Source: Tardiphaga sp. (GTDB lineage: Bacteria > Pseudomonadota > Alphaproteobacteria > Rhizobiales > Xanthobacteraceae). From it: DNA of 5,614 nt. The notes under the pieces are model-generated. The model was given only the letters and a program-made list of their open reading frames with translations, had not been told where the DNA came from and searched no databases. The translations under genes were made by a program, and so were the position numbers. Every line of letters begins with the position of its first letter. Position 1 is the stretch's first letter. Below are positions 1-4,808 of the stretch, in pieces. Location: the NCBI GenBank assembly GCA_028290325.1, contig JAQGJY010000085.1:1-5614 (forward strand). Direction: 5' to 3'.

Positions 1-11
1 GCGTCGCTCAT
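1..11 (-). CDS. Start of a third efflux-operon gene, probably EmrB-type DHA2 MFS permease (partial)
   Basis: Only the first codons are inside the window: ATG at 11-9 followed by codons for Ser-Asp-Ala, running off the left edge. The ATG lies one base after the TGA of the EmrA-like gene (15-13). An AGGA Shine-Dalgarno sequence at 23-20 leaves 8 nt to this ATG, which is good spacing. In known emrRAB-type operons, the gene after the membrane fusion protein encodes the 14-helix inner-membrane drug:H+ antiporter EmrB, so that identity is inferred from position alone. The protein itself cannot be judged from four residues; another efflux component is possible. Confidence 0.5.
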
Positions 12-12
12 G

Positions 13-1212
13 TCAGTCGTCCTGTTTCGCTTGCGCCTTGGCCAGGCCGAACAAGGCCGCGAGCGAGCGGCGATGATTGGTGTCGATCGAGACGTATGAA
101 CTCATGCCGGCCTTCAGTTTCTGCACGGCAGGATCGTTGGCATCGAGATAGATCCGCACCGGCACGCGCTGCACCACCTTGACGAAATTGCCGGTGGCGT
201 TCTGCGGCGGCAGGATCGCGAATTGCGCGCCGGTGCCGGGCGATAGCGAGCCGACCGTGCCCTTGAAGCCGTGGCTCGGGAATGCGTCGACGTCGATATC
301 GACAGTCTGGCCGACTTCGAGATAGGTGAAATCGGACTCTTTCAGATTGGCGTCGACCCACGGTTTCGAATTGTCGATCACGCTGAGGATCGCGGTACCC
401 GCGGGCACGAAGCGGCCCAACTGGATGTTATCGACCTGTGTCGCGACGCCGCCCATCGGCGCGCGCAAGACGGTATGGTCGAGATTGCGCTGCGCCTGTT
501 CGGTGGCGGCTTTGGCTTGCGCGTAAGGCGGAAACTGGTCCAGCGGCAGATCGGGATCGCCGAGCAACTGGTTTTTCGCGGTCGTCATCTGTTGCTTGAG
601 ATATTCGAATTGCCCGCGCGCCGTCACCACGGCGGTCGTCGCATTGTCGAGGTCCAGCTGTGAACCGAAGCTGGATTTGACCAGCGTCGATTTGCGATCG
701 ACGTCGCGCTGCTTGAGGTCGATGCCCTGTTGCGCCAGCGTGATCATCTCGCCGTTGATCTTGATGTTGCTTTTGAGATTTTCGTATGTCGTTTTGGTTT
801 GCGCCTGCGTCGCCTGTGCCTGCCGCAAAGCCAGCTTGAACGGCACCGGATCGATTTCGAACAGGACGTCGCCTTCCTTGACCCGCTGACCCTCGCGCAC
901 CACGACCTTTTCGACCTTGCCGGAAATATCCGGCGTGATCAGCACCTTCTGGGCGCCGACAAAGGCGTCGTCGGTGGTGACGTAACGGCCGCCGGCCAGA
1001 TAAAGCGCGCCGCCGCCGATGAGCACGATCAGCGGCAGCACAACCAGCAACAGCAACCGGCGATGGCGCTTCCACGCGCCACCGATCCGCCGCGACCGGC
1101 TCGACGCCGGCATCGGCTGCTCCGGCATCGGCTCGGACGAGGGCGCCTTCTGCTCAGGTGATATATTTTCGGCGGTCGTGCCGACGGCGAGTTTCAAAAC
1201 GGGATCAGCCAT
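13..1212 (-). CDS. EmrA-like HlyD-family membrane fusion protein of a multidrug efflux pump
   Basis: This 399-residue periplasmic adaptor would link an inner-membrane drug permease to an outer-membrane channel. Residues 1-52 are a Pro- and Arg-containing cytoplasmic tail, longer than the tail of E. coli EmrA as I recall it. One membrane anchor lies at about 53-73 (RRLLLLVVLPLIVLIGG region). The EmrA-type TTDDAFV motif is at 79-85, and the first half of the lipoyl-like domain is at about 86-125 (ISGKVEKVVVREGQRVKEGD). A Gln/Ala/Lys-rich helical hairpin follows at about 126-245, then the second lipoyl half with VLRAPMGGVA at 248-257, and a beta-barrel from about 285. The EmrA hallmark GTGAQFAILPPQNATGNF is at 326-343. 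AAGGA at 1225-1221 sits 8 nt before the ATG, and the gene starts inside the end of the MarR gene (ATGGCTGA overlap), so translation is probably coupled. The family call is firm; the substrate is unknown. Confidence 0.95.
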   Translation of the reverse strand: MADPVLKLAVGTTAENISPEQKAPSSEPMPEQPMPASSRSRRIGGAWKRHRRLLLLVVLPLIVLIGGGALYLAGGRYVTTDDAFVGAQKVLITPDISGKVEKVVVREGQRVKEGDVLFEIDPVPFKLALRQAQATQAQTKTTYENLKSNIKINGEMITLAQQGIDLKQRDVDRKSTLVKSSFGSQLDLDNATTAVVTARGQFEYLKQQMTTAKNQLLGDPDLPLDQFPPYAQAKAATEQAQRNLDHTVLRAPMGGVATQVDNIQLGRFVPAGTAILSVIDNSKPWVDANLKESDFTYLEVGQTVDIDVDAFPSHGFKGTVGSLSPGTGAQFAILPPQNATGNFVKVVQRVPVRIYLDANDPAVQKLKAGMSSYVSIDTNHRRSLAALFGLAKAQAKQDD

Positions 1213-1693
1213 AACGCGCGTCCTTGATGCGATTTGTTGTCTTTCCTGCCGTCGCGCCTTGCAGCGCGTCGCGAATGTTGTCCTTGACGGTTTCCAGTTG
1301 GCCGACGAGTTCGTGAATGGCGCCGTCGCCGAGGCCGCTGAGCGCGGTCCGCGTGATTTCGCCGCGTAAAGTGGCGAGTGTCGCCATCAGCGGCTTGGCC
1401 GCGTCGGTCAAATAGAGCCGGTTGATGCGGCGGTCGGCCGGATCGCCGCGCCGCTCGATCAGGCCGCTATCGCAAAGCTTGTCGATCAGCCGGGTCAGCG
1501 TGATCGGAGCCATATCCATCAAATCGGCGACCTCGGTCTGCTTCAGGCCCTCGGTGCGCTCCAGTTTGGCCAGAACGGCCCATTGCGCCTTCGTCAGTCC
1601 ATGACGCTGCGCTTGCTTGTCGGCATAGAGCCGCAGCAGCCGCTGGGTCTCGAACAGGGCAAACAGGAAATCGGGATTGGTGGTGTGCGGCAT
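1205..1693 (-). CDS. MarR-family transcriptional repressor of the efflux operon
   Basis: This is a dimeric winged-helix regulator of 162 residues. Counting from the ATG at 1693, the N-terminal dimerisation helices are at about 7-31. The winged helix runs from about 33 to 96: GLTKAQWAVLAKLE, then the recognition helix region APITLTRLIDKL (62-73), then the MarR wing signature DPADRRINRLYLT (84-96). C-terminal dimerisation helices complete the protein. An ATG at 1705 would add four residues (MEWP). I prefer 1693 because GGAG at 1703-1700 lies 6 nt upstream, and because the likely -10 (1722-1717) would leave only a few leader bases before 1705. It is the first gene of the operon and overlaps the EmrA-like gene by 8 bp. 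It probably represses its own promoter through the palindrome at 1720-1733, with a toxic ligand relieving repression, as known for EmrR and MarR. The ligand cannot be read from the sequence. Confidence 0.93.
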   Translation of the reverse strand: MPHTTNPDFLFALFETQRLLRLYADKQAQRHGLTKAQWAVLAKLERTEGLKQTEVADLMDMAPITLTRLIDKLCDSGLIERRGDPADRRINRLYLTDAAKPLMATLATLRGEITRTALSGLGDGAIHELVGQLETVKDNIRDALQGATAGKTTNRIKDARYG

Positions 1694-1699
1694 CGGCCA

Positions 1700-1703
1700 C
1701 TCC
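1700..1703 (-). promoter_or_regulatory. Ribosome binding site that decides the marR start
   Basis: On the minus strand GGAG lies 6 nt before the ATG at 1693-1691. It overlaps the alternative in-frame ATG at 1705-1703, which itself has only a weak AGAAG upstream. This supports the shorter 162-residue protein. Confidence 0.55.
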
Positions 1704-1712
1704 ATAAGCTTC

Positions 1713-1721
1713 TGCTATAAT
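1713..1721 (+). promoter_or_regulatory. Extended -10 (TGCTATAAT) facing zur
   Basis: On the plus strand TG-C-TATAAT is a perfect extended -10 (TGnTATAAT). No -35-like hexamer is seen at 16-18 bp upstream, but extended -10 promoters can work without one. Transcription would start near 1728, inside the palindrome, leaving about 114 nt before the zur ATG at 1842. A palindromic AT-rich operator can create -10-like strings by chance, so use of this promoter is uncertain. Confidence 0.35.
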
Positions 1722-1722
1722 A
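1717..1722 (-). promoter_or_regulatory. Candidate -10 of the marR-efflux operon promoter
   Basis: Read on the minus strand, TATTAT (1722-1717) differs from TATAAT at one position. The best -35 at 16-bp spacing is GCAACA, only 3 of 6 matches, so the promoter would be weak or activator-dependent. Transcription would start near 1710, giving a leader of about 17 nt before the ATG at 1693. The hexamer overlaps the palindrome, which fits repression by steric block. Confidence 0.4.
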
Positions 1723-1731
1723 AGCATGCTT

Positions 1732-1845
1732 ATGAATTTGTTGCCGGTCAGAGCGGGGCGGCAGACCTGCGTTCTAATCATGGCTACAATGGAACTTTGT
1801 TCCTGTTTAATTTATGACTCGTTCGCGCTAGATGTCTCGTCATGA
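1732..1845 (+). CDS. Possible 37-codon upstream ORF overlapping the zur start (speculative)
   Basis: An uninterrupted frame runs from ATG at 1732 to TGA at 1843-1845. That TGA overlaps the zur ATG (1842-1844) in an ATGA junction, the usual arrangement for translational coupling. The peptide begins MNLLPVRAGRQTCVLIMA and ends FALDVSS. In-frame ATGs at 1780 and 1789 are alternative starts. Against it: no clear Shine-Dalgarno precedes 1732, and codons such as TTA, CTA and TTG are unlike the GC-rich usage of neighbouring genes. A 37-codon open frame is also not rare by chance in this AT-richer stretch. In its favour, zur has no evident ribosome site of its own, so an upstream ORF would explain how its ribosomes arrive. 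I do not recognise the peptide. Confidence 0.2.
   Translation: MNLLPVRAGRQTCVLIMATMELCSCLIYDSFALDVSS
1791..1803. promoter_or_regulatory. Inverted repeat GGAAC-TTT-GTTCC upstream of zur
   Basis: Two perfect 5-bp arms are separated by TTT. The repeat lies about 40 bp before the zur ATG and just upstream of a -10-like TTTAAT (1806-1811). A weak -35-like GCTACA (1783-1788) is 17 bp from that hexamer, which would place the repeat in the promoter spacer, a common operator position. It does not resemble the AT-rich alphaproteobacterial Zur box as I recall it, so if it is an operator its protein is unknown. A 5-bp-arm repeat could also be chance. Confidence 0.3.
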
Positions 1846-2333
1846 GCGCTCAGAAGCCGAGTTTCCCGAGCCCGGACCACGATCACGACCGCTGCAGCGC
1901 GGATGCGATGGCGCATGCCGAGCAGACCTGCCGGTCCCGGGTCCAGAATTTCACCCCGATCCGCCGGCAGGTGCTGCAAGCCCTGTTAGCCAGCCATCGG
2001 CCGCTTGGAGCCTATGAAATCATCGACGCGCTGGCGCGGCATGCCGCGCGCCCGGCGCCGATCACGGTCTATCGCGCGCTGGATTTTCTGATGGAGAACG
2101 GCCTCGTCCATCGCATCGAGAGCCGCAATGCGTTTCTCGCCTGCGCGCATGACCATGCCGCCGGGGCAATGGTCGCTTTCCTGATCTGCGAAAAATGCAA
2201 TTCGGTCGGCGAGGTCCCGGCCAGCCGGGTCGCGCAGAGCCTGAACGAGGCCGCGCGCGGCATCGGCTTCGCGCCGAAGCTGTCGGTGGTTGAAATCACC
2301 GGGCTTTGCGCGCATTGCCAACAGGCGGCCTAA
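1842..2333 (+). CDS. zur: Zur, zinc-responsive Fur-family transcriptional repressor
   Basis: With zinc bound, this cytoplasmic repressor would shut off zinc-uptake genes. The protein has 163 residues. The N-terminal tail carries DHDHD (12-16) and may bind metal. The winged helix runs from about 37 to 95 and contains the Zur-like TVYRALDFL (75-83) and GLVHRIES (87-94), closely matching E. coli Zur. Two CxxC pairs, C116/C119 (ICEKC) and C156/C159 (LCAHC), form the structural zinc site. Of the regulatory-site ligands known from E. coli Zur, H90, C101 and E124 are in place. The position matching E. coli H96 is Ala109, and H103 or H105 may replace it. No good Shine-Dalgarno precedes 1842; an in-frame ATG at 1908 (residue 23) is an alternative that also lacks one. 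The start is therefore less sure than the gene. A 51-nt gap separates it from the transporter downstream. Fur or Mur function is less likely given the C-terminal pattern. Confidence 0.9.
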   Translation: MSAQKPSFPSPDHDHDRCSADAMAHAEQTCRSRVQNFTPIRRQVLQALLASHRPLGAYEIIDALARHAARPAPITVYRALDFLMENGLVHRIESRNAFLACAHDHAAGAMVAFLICEKCNSVGEVPASRVAQSLNEAARGIGFAPKLSVVEITGLCAHCQQAA

Positions 2334-2384
2334 GACCCGCCGCCCGCAATCAATAACACGGCGCCAAGCCGGTCACGAGGCATC

Positions 2385-3332
2385 ATGTCGGTCGAGCCCA
2401 TTCCCACCAGCCGCGGCGGACGGCCGCTCGATACGCTGGCCATCGCCCTGATGCTGCTGCTGTGTCTGTCGTGGGGCTTCAATCAGATCGCCGTCAAACT
2501 GGTGCTGCCGGACATTCCGCCGTTCTTGCAGGGCATGTTGCGGTCCTGCGGCGCCCTGGTGGTGATCCTGTTGGTGGCGTTGTTTCGTGGCGTGAAGCTG
2601 TTTCAACGCGACGGCACGCTCAAAGCCGGGCTGTTCTGCGGCCTGCTGTTCGGGATCGAATTCGTGCTGATCTATCGCGGATTGCTGCTGACCTCGGCTT
2701 CGCGCGCCGTGGTGTTCCTTTATACCGCGCCGTTCTTCGTGGCGCTCGGCTCGCGCCGCTTTCTCGGCGAACGGCTGAGCCCGGCGCAATGGGGCGGGTT
2801 GGCGCTGAGTTTTGCCGGCGTGGCGCTGGCGATCGGCGTGCCGCAACCCGACGTCGATGCCCGCGTCCTGCTCGGCGATCTCCTGATCGTCGCCGGCGGC
2901 GCCTTGTGGGCCGCCACCACGCTCGTCGTGAAGGCCACGTCACTGGTGCGGGCACCGGCCGAAAAGGCGCTCGGCTATCAGGTCGCGCTATCGATTCCGA
3001 TCCTGGGCATCGCGGCATGGCTGGCGGGAGAAACGATCACCCGGGTTCCCGGCCCATTGAGCCTGAGCCTGATGGCCTATCAGGCGTTCTGGGTGGTCGG
3101 CTTGACATTCATGCTATGGTTCACGCTGGTGAAGACCTATTCGGCCAGCAAATTGTCGGCTTTTACCTTCATTACGCCTTTGTTCGGCGTCGCCGCTGGC
3201 TATTTCATCATGCATGACCACCTGACTCCGGTATTCGGAGTCGCCGCTCTGCTGGTCATCGCCGGGCTCTATCTGGTGAACCGGCCATCGAATCCGGCCA
3301 CTGATCCATTGCTGACTGTCACAAAAACCTGA
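2385..3332 (+). CDS. EamA-family (DMT superfamily) inner-membrane transporter
   Basis: This 315-residue protein shows the two tandem EamA repeats of drug/metabolite transporters. The first repeat is about residues 18-152 and begins with the typical WGFNQIAVKL (30-39). The second is about 162-299. Ten hydrophobic helices can be placed at about 18-40, 46-66, 80-98, 105-125, 133-152, 163-184, 196-214, 228-247, 257-275 and 281-300. The first connecting loop carries the family-typical SRRFLGERLSPAQW. GAGG at 2377-2380 lies 4 nt before the ATG. Family members export amino acids or other small metabolites, or import sugars and nucleotides; nothing in the sequence fixes the substrate. It follows zur by 51 nt and precedes ispG by 12 nt, so it is probably co-transcribed with both. 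No Zur-linked zinc role should be assumed from position alone. Confidence 0.93.
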   Translation: MSVEPIPTSRGGRPLDTLAIALMLLLCLSWGFNQIAVKLVLPDIPPFLQGMLRSCGALVVILLVALFRGVKLFQRDGTLKAGLFCGLLFGIEFVLIYRGLLLTSASRAVVFLYTAPFFVALGSRRFLGERLSPAQWGGLALSFAGVALAIGVPQPDVDARVLLGDLLIVAGGALWAATTLVVKATSLVRAPAEKALGYQVALSIPILGIAAWLAGETITRVPGPLSLSLMAYQAFWVVGLTFMLWFTLVKTYSASKLSAFTFITPLFGVAAGYFIMHDHLTPVFGVAALLVIAGLYLVNRPSNPATDPLLTVTKT

Positions 3333-3344
3333 TATTTGAGACCC

Positions 3345-4631
3345 ATGAACATGCTCGAAAAACCGCCCCAGCAGGATGTCGCAGGCCCGAAGGCCCGGCA
3401 TCGCAGCACCCAGGTCATGGTCGGAAACGTCGCCGTCGGCGGCGGCGCGCCGATCGTCGTGCAGTCGATGACCAATACCGACACCGCCGATATCCAGGGC
3501 ACGATCGAGCAGGTCGCCGCATTGTCGCGGGCCGGTTCGGAAATGGTCCGCATCACCGTGGACCGCGACGAAGCGGCCGCCGCCGTACCGCATATTCGTG
3601 ACGAGCTGCGCAAGCGCGGCATCACAACGCCGTTGATCGGCGATTTTCACTATATCGGCCACAAGCTGCTCGCCGATCATCCGGCCTGCGCCGAGGCGCT
3701 CGACAAATATCGCATCAATCCGGGCAATGTCGGCTTCAAGAACAAGCGCGACAGCCAGTTCACCGACATCGTCGAGATGGCGCTGAAATACAACAAGACC
3801 GTCCGGATCGGCGCGAATTGGGGTTCGCTCGATCAGGAATTGCTGACCAAGCTGATGGACGAGAACGCGTTGCTCGCGGCGCCGAAGGATGTTCGCGCCG
3901 TGACGCGCGAGGCCATGGTGCAGTCGGCTTTGCTGTCGGCCGCGCGCGCCGAAGAGATCGGCCTGCCGAAAAACCGCATGATCCTGTCCGCCAAGGTCTC
4001 GGCCGTGCAGGATCTGATCGCGGTCTATCAGACGCTGGCCGAACGCTCGGACTACGCGATCCATCTCGGGCTCACCGAAGCCGGCATGGGATCGAAGGGC
4101 ATCGTCGCCTCGTCGGCCGCGCTCGGCATCCTGCTCCAGCAGGGCATCGGCGACACCATTCGCATCTCGCTGACGCCGGAGCCCGGCGGCGACCGCACGC
4201 TCGAAGTGCAGGTCGCGCAGGAATTGTTGCAGACGATGGGCTTCCGCACCTTCGTGCCGCTGGTCGCGGCGTGCCCCGGTTGCGGCCGCACCACCTCGAC
4301 CACATTCCAGGAACTGGCCCGCAGCATTCAGGATTTCATTCGCGTCGAAATGCCGTCGTGGAAGACGCAGTATCCGGGCGTCGAGTCCCTGAACGTCGCG
4401 ATCATGGGCTGCATCGTCAACGGTCCCGGCGAATCCAAACACGCCGATATCGGCATCTCATTGCCCGGCACCGGCGAAACGCCGGCCGCCCCGGTCTTTG
4501 TCGATGGCAAGAAATTCCGCACCTTGCGCGGGCCGAACATTGCCGCCGATTTCAAGGCGATGGTGATCGATTACATCGACCACCGCTATGGCGCGGGCGC
4601 GGCGCTGCCGGCGACCACGGCGGCGGAGTAG
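3345..4631 (+). CDS. ispG: IspG (GcpE), 4-hydroxy-3-methylbut-2-enyl diphosphate synthase
   Basis: IspG carries out the penultimate step of the MEP isoprenoid pathway: reductive opening of 2-C-methyl-D-erythritol 2,4-cyclodiphosphate to HMBPP in the cytoplasm, using a [4Fe-4S] cluster and usually flavodoxin or ferredoxin electrons. The protein has 428 residues. The N-terminal TIM barrel starts with PIVVQSMTNTDTADI and includes EMVRITVDRDE and GDFHYIGHKLL, then NPGNVGFKNKRD and RIGANWGSLDQELL. The C-terminal Fe-S domain has cluster ligands C310, C313 (ACPGCGRTT) and C356 with E363 (MGCIVNGPGESKHADIG), matching E. coli C270, C273, C305 and E312. The C313-C356 gap is 43 residues against 32 in E. 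coli; extra length of this kind is normal in alphaproteobacterial forms as I recall them. I chose ATG 3345 (MNMLEKP) with a weak GAG 4 nt upstream. TTG 3336 and ATG 3351 are in-frame alternatives. It lies 12 nt after the transporter gene. Confidence 0.97.
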   Translation: MNMLEKPPQQDVAGPKARHRSTQVMVGNVAVGGGAPIVVQSMTNTDTADIQGTIEQVAALSRAGSEMVRITVDRDEAAAAVPHIRDELRKRGITTPLIGDFHYIGHKLLADHPACAEALDKYRINPGNVGFKNKRDSQFTDIVEMALKYNKTVRIGANWGSLDQELLTKLMDENALLAAPKDVRAVTREAMVQSALLSAARAEEIGLPKNRMILSAKVSAVQDLIAVYQTLAERSDYAIHLGLTEAGMGSKGIVASSAALGILLQQGIGDTIRISLTPEPGGDRTLEVQVAQELLQTMGFRTFVPLVAACPGCGRTTSTTFQELARSIQDFIRVEMPSWKTQYPGVESLNVAIMGCIVNGPGESKHADIGISLPGTGETPAAPVFVDGKKFRTLRGPNIAADFKAMVIDYIDHRYGAGAALPATTAAE

Positions 4632-4659
4632 GCGCGGCTCCTCCTGCTATCCGTGGCTG

Positions 4660-4765
4660 ATGGCGGGCTTCGATCGCGGATACGGACCTGACGAATTGGT
4701 CCGGCGCCGCGTCGGGCCACGTCGCAATCCGCTCCAACAAAATTCTCCGAGCCTTGTCGGGTCAT
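4660..4765 (-). pseudogene. Frameshifted, truncated relic of a small antitoxin-like gene
   Basis: This lies in the 177-bp convergent gap (4632-4808), which has no intact gene. Read leftwards from ATG at 4765, the sequence has a run of three C at 4761-4759. If one C is dropped, the frame reads MTDKARRILLERIATWP followed directly by DAAPDQFVRSVSAIEARH. This resembles, from memory, the N-terminal part of small rhizobial proteins annotated as hypothetical or type II antitoxin-like, which share an ERIATWP...Q-E-V...IE-R pattern. As it stands the ATG frame leaves this reading after two codons. The similarity fades near 4660, before the end of ispG at 4631, so the 3' part is missing. No good Shine-Dalgarno is seen and no partner toxin gene is nearby. 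It could instead be a chance reading of GC-rich DNA, and only a database search would settle it. Confidence 0.4.
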
Positions 4766-4808
4766 CTGGCCGGTTGATCGGAGATCCGCCGCCAATCGCC
4801 CTCGGCGA

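Larger units (their letters stand above)
1704..1733. promoter_or_regulatory. Probable MarR operator: perfect palindrome plus a degenerate adjacent copy
   Basis: ATAAGCATGCTTAT at 1720-1733 is a perfect 14-bp palindrome with half-site ATAAGC. A second, imperfect copy lies directly beside it at 1704-1719: ATAAGC, four bases (TTCT), then GCTATA, where a perfect copy would read GCTTAT. The left half-sites of the two copies are exactly 16 bp apart. The element lies immediately upstream of the marR start and overlaps the likely -10 of that gene, where an autorepressor would bind. MarR-family proteins are known to bind such short palindromes, often paired, in their own promoters. Assignment to this particular MarR protein is inferred from position. 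Confidence 0.65.

Noticed and set aside
1832..2017. Plus-strand ATG frame beginning 10 nt before zur
   Set aside because: The 61-residue product is Pro- and Arg-rich, overlaps the zur winged helix out of frame and has no ribosome site.
2355..2375. Short CGGC...GCCG hairpin between zur and the transporter gene
   Set aside because: It has only a 4-bp stem and no T tract, and the next gene follows closely with its own ribosome site, so it is unlikely to be a terminator.
2462..3217. Plus-strand 251-codon frame inside the EamA transporter gene
   Set aside because: Its translation is Arg-rich with no membrane segments, while the overlapping frame gives a clear ten-helix EamA protein.
3336..3344. 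TTG at 3336 as the ispG start
   Set aside because: It is 3 nt after the transporter stop and has no ribosome site. The ATG at 3345 gives the expected MNMLEKP-type N terminus.
3114..4442. Long minus-strand open frame of 442 codons opposite ispG and the end of the transporter gene
   Set aside because: It is rich in Arg, His, Asp and Gln with no recognisable domain, and it lies antisense to a strongly conserved gene. This is the usual mirror frame of high-GC coding DNA.
3818..4660. Plus-strand 280-codon frame overlapping ispG
   Set aside because: Its Arg/His-rich composition is typical of an out-of-frame shadow, and ispG is unmistakable in the other frame.
4676..4710. Imperfect hairpin between the convergent genes: CGGACC and GGTCCG arms with a 9-nt loop, extended by GCGG and CCGC across a mismatch
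   Set aside because: It has no T-rich tract on either strand, so it is not a convincing intrinsic terminator. It also lies inside the antitoxin-like relic. A weak bidirectional stop cannot be excluded.
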